Origin: Porticoccus sp963925605
GTDB lineage: Bacteria > Pseudomonadota > Gammaproteobacteria > Pseudomonadales > Porticoccaceae
Length of the DNA: 64,000 nt
Reading direction: 5' to 3'
NCBI GenBank assembly: GCA_963925605.1
Contig: CAWURY010000002.1
Location: forward strand, 1 to 64,000
Each line of letters begins with the position of its first letter. Within the stretch, counting starts at the first letter, position 1. Positions 1-8,630 of the stretch are shown here, piece after piece. Made by a program: the position numbers and the translations under genes. The notes beneath the pieces are model-generated. The model ran no database searches and was not told where the DNA came from. It saw only the letters and a program-made list of their open reading frames with translations.

Positions 1-390
1 CTCAAACTCTATTTTCTTTGGATCAATTCCTATATCACGCAATAAGTTAAAAACTCGATCACGGTAGCGTCGGTAGCGTCGGTTTCCATTCAACAGCGCA
101 TCCAAAGCACGGTCAGGTGCATACCAATACCTTTTTGCAAAATGCCAACGAGCTTTAGATAAAATTGAGATAGGAGCAAAAGGGACTGCCACCACATCTA
201 CTGACTGGGGACTAATACCAGCATATTCAAAGCAAAAATTAGCCGCATGAAACGGCATTTTTCCCTTAGCATGCTTGTCGCGGATAAAGCGCTCTTCTTC
301 AGCGGCGGCAACCAATCTTCCATCAACATAAAGGGCCGCAGAGGCGTCATGATTTAATGCGCCAGAGATACCAAGAACAATAGTGGACAC
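1..390 (-). CDS. Carbamoyltransferase, NodU/CmcH family (N-terminal 130 residues; continues past window start)
   Basis: The frame is open on the minus strand from a GTG at about 390 to the window edge. The protein begins with a VLGISG strand followed by HDAS and EEERF motifs, the N-terminal signature of the NodU/HypF-like carbamoyltransferases, which transfer a carbamoyl group from carbamoyl phosphate to a sugar hydroxyl. The GTG lies about two bases after the stop of the upstream LPS-kinase gene, so it is probably the distal gene of the LPS core operon. In Pseudomonas a carbamoyltransferase (WapO) decorates inner-core heptose, and the same role is inferred here. A 9-bp unit is duplicated at 62-79 and reads as a short Arg-Tyr-Arg repeat. 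The C-terminal two thirds, with most of the active site, lie outside the window. Confidence 0.85.
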   Translation of the reverse strand, partial: MSTIVLGISGALNHDASAALYVDGRLVAAAEEERFIRDKHAKGKMPFHAANFCFEYAGISPQSVDVVAVPFAPISILSKARWHFAKRYWYAPDRALDALLNGNRRYRRYRDRVFNLLRDIGIDPKKIEFE

Positions 391-392
391 GA

Positions 393-1808
393 TTAGACCT
401 TTTTGTTGGTTAAAGTAATGTTAAGTTTTTCTGAAAAAGGGCGCAGCAATTTTTCAAAATATATCCAGGTGTTGCCTTGCCAATTATCCATAAACCTTTG
501 TAGATCCTCAGAGAGGGCTTCTTTGAAAGAGTTTTCTGACTTGTGCCACTTCATTGCGTCTAAATCAATCACATAAAGTGCCTCACCAGAAACCATAAAG
601 TTAGTGGACTTCATGTCTCCGTGGCTAACTCGACTATTCCATAAAGTGTCAAACAAATGGAGTACCGCTTGGCCTAACCAATTGGATATTTTATCGTCCT
701 TTGAAGTGAGCAGCCATGCATGGAGATCTTTACCATCTAGAAATTCAGTAATCAGATATGCCTCTCTCCGAAAAGGCCCATTCCTATTTTCTCGCATGGC
801 TATAGGTCGCGGGGTAGAAATTCCCAATAATGCTAAGCGATGAGCAGCTTGCCAGGAAACGCAAGCTCTACTTGGGCGCCAACAACGACTTAATTTGTGC
901 CAAAAACCCTTGATGTTATAGCGTTTTATTACCCAATTACACTCATCAGCAGCAATCTTAAGAACTGTGGCGCTATTGCCACGTTTAATAAATTTAGCCT
1001 GACCTATGGCTATTTCTGGCTCATCAATTAACTGCCTGAGGTTTTTAGTCAAAAAACTTCTTTCTGCAACAGCAAAAAAATACCTTGTCTTAAATATTCG
1101 AAATTTTGTACAAGAGCGCAGGGTCTTGTCTAAATAGCGCTTAATGCGAATCTCTCTCATATTTCTTATTGCAGGCAAGAGATCCTCTGTCAAAGGTAAA
1201 TCCGAATTATATGAATCAACAACAGAATGAGCCATATGGTCATAATCAGGCGTCATTTGTGCAAAAAAGAGTGACAGATTGTCTATTGGGGTACTTAATT
1301 TCTTAATGCCACCTCCATCAACCATATAAATTTTTTCCTGTCTAACCATAAGGTTGCTGAAATGAATATCTTCCTGCATCAAGTCATTTCGATGCAACAT
1401 GGCAATTAATTTTACAGCATCGCAAAGCAATGGAAGAAACTGTTTTTTAGAAAGGCTCTGGTAATAATCCTGCAGAGTGGAGGCTTCAGACAGGAATTCA
1501 GTGGCAATAAAATAGCCTTGCTCTGTATCCACCATACTCCACATTTTCTTTGGGCAAAGCACTCCAACACGATGCATGGCGTCTAGCCCGGCTTGCTCAG
1601 TCTCAAAATCTTTGCGCTGAAAGAACAGCTTAACCAAGACCTCTGTCCCGCCCCATCGAGAACGAAAAACCAATCGCTTACCAGGCAAATGTCTGAAAAT
1701 TTCCTCACAAACAAAAGGATCTCTTCCCAGAAATTCTAGCTCAAAAGGAGTCGTTTCCTCACTTTTTGTCGATTTAAGGTAATCAAGGGATAGCAATTTA
1801 GGCACCAC
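393..1808 (-). CDS. Tandem lipopolysaccharide-kinase-like protein (two Kdo/WaaP-type kinase domains)
   Basis: This 471-residue cytoplasmic protein has two copies of an RIO/WaaP-like kinase fold. Domain 1 (about 25-200) has the ATP lysine near K60, a catalytic-loop motif with D147 and N152, and a VDGG magnesium motif at 163-166. Domain 2 (about 265-445) has VIK at 293-295, HGD at 396-398 with N403, and IDLD at 414-417. In domain 1 the usual H-x-D is Q-E-D, but the Asp and Asn are kept. It lies between waaP and the carbamoyltransferase, as a tandem-kinase protein does in the Pseudomonas core locus (PA5006, from memory). The likely role is phosphorylation of core heptoses. Substrate and the activity of each half are unknown. 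The gap to waaP is 57 bp. Confidence 0.75.
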   Translation of the reverse strand: MVPKLLSLDYLKSTKSEETTPFELEFLGRDPFVCEEIFRHLPGKRLVFRSRWGGTEVLVKLFFQRKDFETEQAGLDAMHRVGVLCPKKMWSMVDTEQGYFIATEFLSEASTLQDYYQSLSKKQFLPLLCDAVKLIAMLHRNDLMQEDIHFSNLMVRQEKIYMVDGGGIKKLSTPIDNLSLFFAQMTPDYDHMAHSVVDSYNSDLPLTEDLLPAIRNMREIRIKRYLDKTLRSCTKFRIFKTRYFFAVAERSFLTKNLRQLIDEPEIAIGQAKFIKRGNSATVLKIAADECNWVIKRYNIKGFWHKLSRCWRPSRACVSWQAAHRLALLGISTPRPIAMRENRNGPFRREAYLITEFLDGKDLHAWLLTSKDDKISNWLGQAVLHLFDTLWNSRVSHGDMKSTNFMVSGEALYVIDLDAMKWHKSENSFKEALSEDLQRFMDNWQGNTWIYFEKLLRPFSEKLNITLTNKKV

Positions 1809-1865
1809 TTACCCCCCCAGAACAGAGCATTACAAAACAATAGCCATCGATACTGATACTAAGTT

Positions 1866-2681
1866 TCAACTATGATAACCCTTTCTAACACCCTTCTGAT
1901 GAAGATTTTTAGCTTGAAGAGCGATAGATTCCCAAAAGTTGCAGTCATCTTGCAGGGCCTCCCTCAAAGATTTTTCTTTATATTCTCGAATAAAGCAAAG
2001 CATATCTTTTCGATCAAATCCTATACGATTTGCTGAATAATAAAGAGCCGACAAATCTTTATGCCTCCAACGCCTAGGGGCACGTTGACGAATTTGTGCA
2101 CGATGAAGGTCAATCAAAGAAATTGGCCTCTCAACAAAAGAATCCTTTGAATGGCGCTCAGAGATATCAACCAAGAAATGACATAAATAGTAGTCGCGAT
2201 GATTAATACCATTTTCATGTAGCGCTCGGGTAATTCCTGCAAGCCTTCGGACCAAACTGCGTCGCTGAAATGCCCCCATTTCAACTAAGGTTGCAGAATT
2301 ACAGTACTCATCTAAAGGTTTGGTAGGCTCGAGCGCTTCAGTGATTAAGAACGATTTCTTTTTCGCTGGATTCCACCCACTGGAACCAAAGGCTGTCACT
2401 ACCATTGTTTTGATTCCCAGCTCACCCAGTCGAACAATCGCTTGGTATTCGTTTTCAGCGCCTAAAATAGGTCTTCGCAAGAAAAAAAGATTCTTTAAAA
2501 TTTCGAGCCATCCCACCCCTGTGTGAGTCTTTACAAAGTATGCCTTACCATCCACTTCGAAGCGACTCGTACAGCGATCGCCCATATCTCGATAAACTTC
2601 GCCTGCAAGCAAGAATACCTCTTTGAATGGGTCTCTATTTTCCCACTTTGATGCAAAAGGTTCAGCTAGGGATAGTTTCAT
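1866..2681 (-). CDS. waaP: LPS core heptose(I) kinase
   Basis: WaaP phosphorylates heptose I of the inner core, a step needed for outer-membrane integrity and essential in Pseudomonas. The start at 2681 gives 271 residues beginning MKLSLAEPF, the family N-terminus. It also creates an ATGA overlap with waaG; the longer reading from 2714 only intrudes into waaG. Visible residues are the ATP lysine K51 in YFVK, the catalytic loop H161-R162-D163 with the family's following CHFL motif, and IDLH at 190-193. D163 has the same number as the catalytic Asp known in characterised WaaP. It belongs to the operon waaF-waaC-waaG-waaP, tightly coupled by 4-bp overlaps. Unlike Pseudomonas, no wapP or wapQ follows. 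Confidence 0.93.
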   Translation of the reverse strand: MKLSLAEPFASKWENRDPFKEVFLLAGEVYRDMGDRCTSRFEVDGKAYFVKTHTGVGWLEILKNLFFLRRPILGAENEYQAIVRLGELGIKTMVVTAFGSSGWNPAKKKSFLITEALEPTKPLDEYCNSATLVEMGAFQRRSLVRRLAGITRALHENGINHRDYYLCHFLVDISERHSKDSFVERPISLIDLHRAQIRQRAPRRWRHKDLSALYYSANRIGFDRKDMLCFIREYKEKSLREALQDDCNFWESIALQAKNLHQKGVRKGYHS

Positions 2682-3832
2682 TCGACCCTGTCCGCCCAAT
2701 TCTTTGCGATCCACTTTTTTTTAATCACTCTATCAATCACATCGGCAGCTCTTGACGGCATATCATAGATATCTGCTTCTTTAGCAAAATTAATTCCATT
2801 TTGGCGCCATTTACGCCTATCTTCCAGTAACATTTCTTCTAACCTGCAATCAAACATATTTTGGGAGTAAGGTGATTCCAGCAATATCCCAGCTTTTGCT
2901 TCTTTTACATAATGGGCATACCCGCAGACGTCTGTTACTAAAACTGGCAGGCCGGCCACCACTGCCTCGAGTATTACTCCCCCGGTATTCTCGGCATAGG
3001 ATGGATGCAAAAGAATATCTGCTCCCTGCAGGAACCTGGGGACATCGTTTCGACCAGAAAAAAAAGTAACCCTCTTAGAAATTCCCAGACTTTTTGCCAA
3101 AGATGCAAATTCTTTAGGGTCATCCTGACCAATAATATATAGATGCACGCGAGCTATCAGTTGAGAAGGTAAAGTCGAAATTGCACGTAAACTCCTATCA
3201 AGCCCTTTGGTTCGGAACCCCGAACCAATCTGCAGAAGCAAAATATCATCAGCGCCTAAACCAAACTCTTCCCTAAAAGATCTTCGAATATCAACCGCAT
3301 TAACTGGAGCACAACGATCACGGCTGATTCCCGGGGGAAGCATCGCCACACGAGATGATTCTGTATCATAAAAATTTTGAAATAATTTTTTTTGTATAGG
3401 CGAAAACATAAGGATATCTACTTCAGATCCGCGCTCAAAGATAGTCTTTTCAAATTTAGAAAAGTGCCTATAACGACTTGTATATGGATACCACCAAGGA
3501 CGTAAATTACGAGCTTTGTGTTCAAAGCAAGGGTCTCCGCAGTAATAAACATCTAAATCTGGCATTTTGTTGAACCCTACCATTAGGTCTATAGATTTAT
3601 TTCTTAAATTTTGCTTAAGCCAAACAGAGAACTTTTGATACTTTCTGATACTGCTAATAGCATTTATTCGAACGATCACTATTTCTAGAAAATCTGGCCG
3701 CTCTCCCTGCCAAGCCATTGTATATACGATAACCTTATGTCCTCGGTCAACGGATTCTTTAGCAATTTTAAGAAAATTCCTTTGCATACCCCCAAAAGGA
3801 AAATACTTATACAGGCAAAATGCCAGCTTCAT
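2678..3832 (-). CDS. waaG: LPS core glycosyltransferase, GT4 (UDP-glucose:heptosyl-LPS transferase type)
   Basis: This 384-residue GT-B glycosyltransferase adds the first hexose to heptose II of the LPS core. The N-terminus has the donor-fold glycine segment FPFGGMQR (11-18). The C-terminal nucleotide-sugar motif is E281-x7-E289 within an ENTGG...LEA segment, typical of GT4 retaining enzymes. Length and order match WaaG (about 370-375). Start and stop both overlap the neighbours by 4 bp (waaC upstream, waaP downstream). The donor sugar (glucose or galactosamine-type as in Pseudomonas) cannot be decided from sequence alone. Confidence 0.92.
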   Translation of the reverse strand: MKLAFCLYKYFPFGGMQRNFLKIAKESVDRGHKVIVYTMAWQGERPDFLEIVIVRINAISSIRKYQKFSVWLKQNLRNKSIDLMVGFNKMPDLDVYYCGDPCFEHKARNLRPWWYPYTSRYRHFSKFEKTIFERGSEVDILMFSPIQKKLFQNFYDTESSRVAMLPPGISRDRCAPVNAVDIRRSFREEFGLGADDILLLQIGSGFRTKGLDRSLRAISTLPSQLIARVHLYIIGQDDPKEFASLAKSLGISKRVTFFSGRNDVPRFLQGADILLHPSYAENTGGVILEAVVAGLPVLVTDVCGYAHYVKEAKAGILLESPYSQNMFDCRLEEMLLEDRRKWRQNGINFAKEADIYDMPSRAADVIDRVIKKKWIAKNWADRVE

Positions 3833-4890
3833 TCGCCAAACTCCTTTGTCTGACTCACAATACTGACTGTTTCTGGGAAAATAGATTTTTCTATCAATCC
3901 AGCAAATTCGTCAAACACCCTTGTTGCTGTCAGCTCCCCAAAACAAGGTGCCGCCTGATTTAAACTTAAGGGATATAAGCATTTTCGAGACATACAAGGA
4001 ACACATTTAAATTCCGAAGCTAAGTTTTTCTGATTGAGACCATAGAATCCTGTAAAAAATGGGTTCGTTGGCCCAAAAATAGCTAAAGTGGGGGTATTCA
4101 CGGCAACAGCCAAATGCCCCAACCCTGTATCTACAGAGATACATCCAGCTGATGCCGAAAGGGTTGAAGCTATTTCTGTAAGAGACATTCTAGGTAGAAC
4201 TTTAGCCCCAGATGCTTGAGAAATCCTTTCTGCGCGCTGCCTTTCTATCTCATCACCCCAGGGCAAGCAAACTCGATAACCTGCATCTATAAGCATGCCG
4301 CTTAACTTGATCCATGATGCTTCAGACCAATGCTTGGATGCCCAGGTAGTTCCGTGGAGCAAAACAACAGATTGCTGCCTTTCTAATTCAAAAGAAAGAT
4401 TATATTTTCCCAACCCAGAATTCAGCGAATATCCTAATGACTTAGAAAATAAAAGCCGAGTCCGCTCCACAGCATGCAAGTTTTTAGGCACACTAACGGG
4501 GTGGTGATAAAAATTTGATGCTAGCGGTTCCCTAGCAGAATATTTATCAAAACCATATATTTGGCCATTTGCATACTTGGCAAGCCAGGCACTTTTCAAT
4601 AAGCCTTGCGCATCAATTATTGCATCATAACGCTGAAGGCTCATTTTTCTCTTAAACTCTGCCCACTCTGAAGAATACCAAAATCTGAAGGGGTTTTTAC
4701 GCCACCTTCTTAATGCAACTGGGATGATCTGATTAACTTTAGAATTCCAACCAGGGATCTCAGAAAAGTTCTCCTCCACGACCCAGTCAAATGTAATATC
4801 TGGGATAGCAGAAATAGCATCATTAACAGCTGGGAGCGTATGGATAACATCACCCAAAGATGAAGTTTTTATCACCAATACTCTTGTCAT
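3829..4890 (-). CDS. waaC: ADP-heptose:LPS heptosyltransferase I
   Basis: WaaC transfers the first L,D-heptose from ADP-heptose to Kdo on lipid A. The 353-residue GT9 protein opens with VLVIKTSSLGDVIHTLPAV, the hallmark heptosyltransferase N-terminus carrying the catalytic Asp. It has the C-terminal nucleotide-binding segment SVDTGLGHLAVA and an IFGPTNP loop. The C-terminus (about 300-353) carries a Cys-rich stretch with CVPC and CFG. It overlaps waaF and waaG by 4 bp each, so translation is coupled. WaaC and WaaF are paralogues; position and the TSSLGDV motif favour WaaC here. Confidence 0.93.
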   Translation of the reverse strand: MTRVLVIKTSSLGDVIHTLPAVNDAISAIPDITFDWVVEENFSEIPGWNSKVNQIIPVALRRWRKNPFRFWYSSEWAEFKRKMSLQRYDAIIDAQGLLKSAWLAKYANGQIYGFDKYSAREPLASNFYHHPVSVPKNLHAVERTRLLFSKSLGYSLNSGLGKYNLSFELERQQSVVLLHGTTWASKHWSEASWIKLSGMLIDAGYRVCLPWGDEIERQRAERISQASGAKVLPRMSLTEIASTLSASAGCISVDTGLGHLAVAVNTPTLAIFGPTNPFFTGFYGLNQKNLASEFKCVPCMSRKCLYPLSLNQAAPCFGELTATRVFDEFAGLIEKSIFPETVSIVSQTKEFGE

Positions 4891-5957
4891 TGACTGGGAA
4901 CCAGCTGTGATAACTCTGAAATTACCTTGGTCGGAGATAAGTCATTAAGACACTTCATGCTCTTAATTGGACATTTTCTCTGAAAGCAAGGCCCACAGTC
5001 CACAGGAACAGATAACATAACTGTTTGATTTCCCAAAGGTGGGGTAAACTTTGGAGAAGTGGATCCATATACTACCACCAAAGGTCGACCTAGGGCGGCA
5101 GCTATATGCATTAGCCCTGAATCGTTGCTCACCACGGCATCAGCAATGGAGAGTAAGTCAATCGCATCGCCTAATTTTGTGGCGCCAGCCAAGTTATAGC
5201 TATGTTCGCGATAATTGAATGGCAGTTTGTCGATAATTTTTTGGCCCACCTGCTTGTCTTTCTCAGAACCTAGTAGCCAAACCTGCCAGCCTTCAGCTAT
5301 CTTGTTAGCTGCCACTTCCGCGTAATACTCTTCAGGCCATTGCTTAGCAGGCCCAAATTCCGCCCCTGGGCACAGGGCTAAAACTTTTCTCCCGCCCAGC
5401 AAACTCAAGCGGGCCAAAAGCGCTGTCGTATTTTGACTATCCGCACTCAAAGCTGGCAGTGGTAAGTTTTCCGGTAACTCTGCATTCTTGTGTAAAGCAA
5501 GCGCAGCAAAACGTTGCACCATTAGAGGATAAGCACTCTTGTCCAAATGACGAAGATCACTCAACAAACCATAGCGCATTTCACCTTTCCAGCCAGTTCT
5601 ATATGGAATTTTGGCAAACCAGGGAATTAATGCAGACTTCATTGAATTAGGCAGGATGATCGCCTGAGTGTAATTTTCTAAGCGCAACTCAAGTCCAATT
5701 TTGCGTCGATCAGCCCACATAACACTTCCGTGCCTAATAGGCATGTCGATCGCTCGGCGTACTTCCGGCATACGATCTAATATTGGGCGACTCCAGTTCG
5801 GAGCCAACACATCAATTAATACGCTTGGGTCTTGCTGTCTAAGTAGCATAAACAGCGACTGCGCCATCACCATGTCGCCCACCCATGATGGCCCAACAAC
5901 CAATACTTTTTTCCCTATTGCTTGATTTTTTGGTGCCATATTTTTACTAGCTGTCAT
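4887..5957 (-). CDS. waaF: ADP-heptose:LPS heptosyltransferase II
   Basis: WaaF adds the second heptose of the inner core. After a short basic leader it shows VLVVGPSWVGDMVMAQSL, the WaaF-type catalytic N-terminus, then ALCPGAEFGPAKQWP and SNDSGLMHIAAALGRP, which bind ADP-heptose, and a C-terminal CGPCFQRKCP cysteine cluster common in WaaF. The frame is open to 6005, but that start would intrude 31 bp into ilvE. I prefer the ATG at 5957, 17 bp after the ilvE stop; the ATG at 5939 is also possible because family members start close to the GDM motif. No strong Shine-Dalgarno decides it. Confidence 0.92.
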   Translation of the reverse strand: MTASKNMAPKNQAIGKKVLVVGPSWVGDMVMAQSLFMLLRQQDPSVLIDVLAPNWSRPILDRMPEVRRAIDMPIRHGSVMWADRRKIGLELRLENYTQAIILPNSMKSALIPWFAKIPYRTGWKGEMRYGLLSDLRHLDKSAYPLMVQRFAALALHKNAELPENLPLPALSADSQNTTALLARLSLLGGRKVLALCPGAEFGPAKQWPEEYYAEVAANKIAEGWQVWLLGSEKDKQVGQKIIDKLPFNYREHSYNLAGATKLGDAIDLLSIADAVVSNDSGLMHIAAALGRPLVVVYGSTSPKFTPPLGNQTVMLSVPVDCGPCFQRKCPIKSMKCLNDLSPTKVISELSQLVPSQ

Positions 5958-5974
5958 GGGTTTTCTGGGAAATT

Positions 5975-6910
5975 CTACGGTTGCTCTCCCACAGGGGCAA
6001 GCCAACCCAAATGTTTGGCTATTCGGCCTCGAACCAAATCAAAATACTGCGACTGCATAAGTGTTGTGACGGGGCCCCGATGTCCCACACCCAAAATTCG
6101 ACCATCCAGTTCCCTAATAGGAAGCACTTCTGCAGCCGTACCTGTAAAGAATGCCTCGTCTGCAATATACACCTCATCCCGGGTGATACGCTTTTCGATA
6201 ACTTTATAGCCAGCTTCTTCCGCCAGCTGCATGACAGTTTTACGCGTTATTCCATCAAGACAAGCACTGAGCTCTGGGGTATAAACAATTCCGTTCTTAA
6301 CAATAAAAACGTTTTCACCACTGCCTTCAGCAATAAATCCCTCAACATCTAACATTAGGGCTTCTTCGCAGCCGCATTCTAAGGCTTCCCTTAATGCCAG
6401 CATGGAGTTGATGTAGTTACCATTAGCCTTTGCTTTTGTCATAGCAATATTTGGATGATGCCGGTTATATGAAGATGTGCGGACTTTAATGCCCTGCTCC
6501 AATGCTTCAGGAGACATGTATGATGGCCAATCCCAAGCTGCAATTATTACATGAACTTTCAGTCCTTCTGCACGCAAACCCATTCCCTCAGAACCAAGAA
6601 ATACCATAGGGCGCAAATATGCCTGATGTAGCGCATTTTCACGAACTACCAGTTTGTGGGCTTCGTTTAACTGCTCCTTAGTATAAGGTATATTGATGTT
6701 TAAAATTTTTGCCGATCCATACAATCGATCAGTGTGGTCTTGCAGGCGAAAAATGGCGGCACCCTGTTCTTCAGTTTCATAGGCTCGAACGCCCTCAAAA
6801 ACCCCTAAACCATAATGAAGTGTGTGGGTTAAAACGTGTACTTTAGCATCACGCCAAGGAACCATGTCACCATCAAACCAAATCCAACCATCTCTATCGG
6901 CAAATGACAT
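5975..6910 (-). CDS. ilvE: Branched-chain amino acid aminotransferase
   Basis: IlvE is a class IV PLP aminotransferase that interconverts Leu/Ile/Val and their 2-oxo acids with glutamate. The 311 residues start with the family sequence around GWIWFDGDMVPW. They contain the motifs THTLHYGLGVFEG and AKANGNYINS; the PLP Schiff-base lysine is predicted as K161. A good Shine-Dalgarno (AGGAG, 6840s-style spacing of seven bases) lies just upstream of the ATG. It heads the minus-strand run into the LPS core genes, as in Pseudomonas. It may now act mainly on imported or recycled branched-chain acids, because the ilvD copy about 2 kb away is a wreck. Confidence 0.95.
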   Translation of the reverse strand: MSFADRDGWIWFDGDMVPWRDAKVHVLTHTLHYGLGVFEGVRAYETEEQGAAIFRLQDHTDRLYGSAKILNINIPYTKEQLNEAHKLVVRENALHQAYLRPMVFLGSEGMGLRAEGLKVHVIIAAWDWPSYMSPEALEQGIKVRTSSYNRHHPNIAMTKAKANGNYINSMLALREALECGCEEALMLDVEGFIAEGSGENVFIVKNGIVYTPELSACLDGITRKTVMQLAEEAGYKVIEKRITRDEVYIADEAFFTGTAAEVLPIRELDGRILGVGHRGPVTTLMQSQYFDLVRGRIAKHLGWLAPVGEQP

Positions 6911-7001
6911 CTAATACTCCTGCATAAAATATATTTTAACCAAACACGCCTACTACTTACTATATAAGCTTCGAAGATGAATTATAGCCTTCAACAATGC
7001 T

Positions 7002-7024
7002 CATAACAAAGCTGTAGTGTTATG
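7002..7024. promoter_or_regulatory. Operator-like inverted repeat between ilvE and argA
   Basis: CATAACA (7002-7008) and TGTTATG (7018-7024) are perfect 7-bp arms around 9 bases. The hairpin is followed by A's on the plus strand, so it is not an intrinsic terminator in either orientation. A dimeric regulator site is the simplest reading; the regulator is unknown. Confidence 0.35.
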
Positions 7025-7097
7025 AAAAAAAAATTTTACAATAATGTTTATTTGAGTAAAGGTATTTTAAATTTTAAATTGGCTAATCTGGCCGCTG

Positions 7098-7124
7098 TTG
7101 TTTATGACCTACATTATTTATAAT
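7098..7124 (+). promoter_or_regulatory. Putative argA promoter
   Basis: A perfect TATAAT (7119-7124) has a TTGTTT element (7098-7103) 15 bp upstream, which is shorter than the ideal spacer. Predicted start near 7131 would give an argA leader of about 80 nt. Confidence 0.4.
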
Positions 7125-7213
7125 GGGGTCAATTGCTTGTATTTTGATACATTTTCAGGCGCCCAAAAAAGAACTCCATAAAAGCTAACCATCAAATAGG
7201 CGAAGTAGGCACA

Positions 7214-8518
7214 GTGACCGAGCACGTGAAATTCCTCCGCGACACAGCCCCTTATATAAACGCTCATAGGGGTAAAACTTTTGTGCTAGCCTTTAGCGGA
7301 GAGGCGGTAGCTCATGAAAATTTTGCCAACATCATTCTTGATATTGCTTTGCTGCATAGTCTTGGAATTAAGCTTGTGTTAGTACATGGAGCTAAATTTC
7401 AATTAAACGCCCGCCTAGAAACTTCCGGCCTCAATAAAAGATCCAACAAACAAGTTGATGTTACCGACTCTACTGTTATGTCCTACCTGAAGGATGCAGT
7501 GGGGAGTTTAAGGATCAGTATCGAGGCAATGCTCTCTATCGGGGCGGTAAATTCCCCTATGCATGGCTCACGAATACAAGTTGCAAGCGGTAATTTTATT
7601 ACTGCAAAGCCAATAGGTATAAGGAATGGCTTGGACTTCCAATATGCCGGTGAAGTTCGAAGGGTCCATGAGATAATTATTCAAAAGCAACTTAACGATG
7701 ATGCTATCGTACTGCTTTCACCGATTGGTTATTCGCCTACAGGAGAAATATTTAATCTAAGCTATGAAGACGTAGCAGCAAAAACTGCTATTGCTCTAGA
7801 TGCAGAAAAATTAATCATGTTCTGTCAAAACGAAGGTATTTTCGATCATCGCGGGGAGCTATTAAAAACCTTGTCTCTCAGTGAGGTATTAGATCATCTG
7901 AATCAAAAAAATAAAGACTCGGAACAGCAATATTCACTTAAGGCATGCTATCAAGCCTGCGAAAATAGCATCAGTCGTAGTCATATTATCAGCTATGCCT
8001 CTAACGGGGCGCTTTTAGAAGAGCTTTTCACTCGCGATGGCAGAGGCACTTTAATTTTAAAAAATAGCAACGAAATTATTCGGCAAGCGACGATAGATGA
8101 TATCGGAGGGCTTCTAAGATTAATTGCACCCCAAGAAAAAAAAGGGGTTTTAGTAAAGCGGTCTCGGGAGCTATTAGAGTTAGAGATTGCAAAATTTTCC
8201 ATAATAGAACACACAGAAGGCACTATTATATGCTGCTGCGCCCTCTATCCTTTAGAGGATGGGGTTTCGGCAGAAATAGCATGCGTTGTAACACACCCTG
8301 AGTTTGTGAACCAAGGCCACGCTACCCGGTTATTAGAGTCTATAGAAAAGAAGGCTTCTAAGATGAAACTCAATCAATTGTTTGTCCTTACTGCTCAGGC
8401 TAGTCACTGGTTTATGGAAAAAGGCTTTACTGTCTCTTCTTTAGAAGAGCTGCCCATAAAACGCCAGTCTCTTTATAATCTCCAAAGAAACTCTAAGGTT
8501 TTCTGCAAAAAACTATGA
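7214..8518 (+). CDS. argA: N-acetylglutamate synthase (amino-acid N-acetyltransferase)
   Basis: ArgA makes N-acetylglutamate from glutamate and acetyl-CoA, the first step of arginine synthesis. The 434-residue protein has the classical two-part build: an amino-acid-kinase-like domain (about 1-290, with AHRGKTFVLAFSGEA and LVHGAKFQ) and a C-terminal GNAT domain (about 290-434, with ATIDDIGGLL, EIACVVTHP and an acetyl-CoA loop NQGHATRLLE). It starts with GTG at 7214, placing the conserved PYINAHRGKTF near the N-terminus as in E. coli ArgA. The pre-start AAGTAGG can act as a ribosome site. The kinase-like domain normally binds feedback arginine. It stands alone, divergent from ilvE. Confidence 0.94.
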   Translation: MTEHVKFLRDTAPYINAHRGKTFVLAFSGEAVAHENFANIILDIALLHSLGIKLVLVHGAKFQLNARLETSGLNKRSNKQVDVTDSTVMSYLKDAVGSLRISIEAMLSIGAVNSPMHGSRIQVASGNFITAKPIGIRNGLDFQYAGEVRRVHEIIIQKQLNDDAIVLLSPIGYSPTGEIFNLSYEDVAAKTAIALDAEKLIMFCQNEGIFDHRGELLKTLSLSEVLDHLNQKNKDSEQQYSLKACYQACENSISRSHIISYASNGALLEELFTRDGRGTLILKNSNEIIRQATIDDIGGLLRLIAPQEKKGVLVKRSRELLELEIAKFSIIEHTEGTIICCCALYPLEDGVSAEIACVVTHPEFVNQGHATRLLESIEKKASKMKLNQLFVLTAQASHWFMEKGFTVSSLEELPIKRQSLYNLQRNSKVFCKKL

Positions 8519-8630
8519 AATTACTGACCCCTTCCGCTCCTCTCTGTTGCTATTAAGCTCTTTATTTATGGTGTAGCCATTATTTTTCACCACACAAATA
8601 CTTAAATGATACATATAAGAGGTTTGTACG

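Larger units (their letters stand above)
6911..7213. other. Divergent ilvE/argA intergenic region
   Basis: This is a 303-bp AT-rich gap with no credible ORF. It holds a 7-bp inverted repeat at 7002-7024 and a consensus -10 box facing argA at 7119-7124. Promoters for both divergent genes must lie here. I see no clear ArgR or Lrp consensus. Confidence 0.6.

Noticed and set aside
62..79. Tandem 9-bp repeat cggtagcgt x2
   Set aside because: Only two units, in frame inside the carbamoyltransferase; an ordinary short coding duplication.
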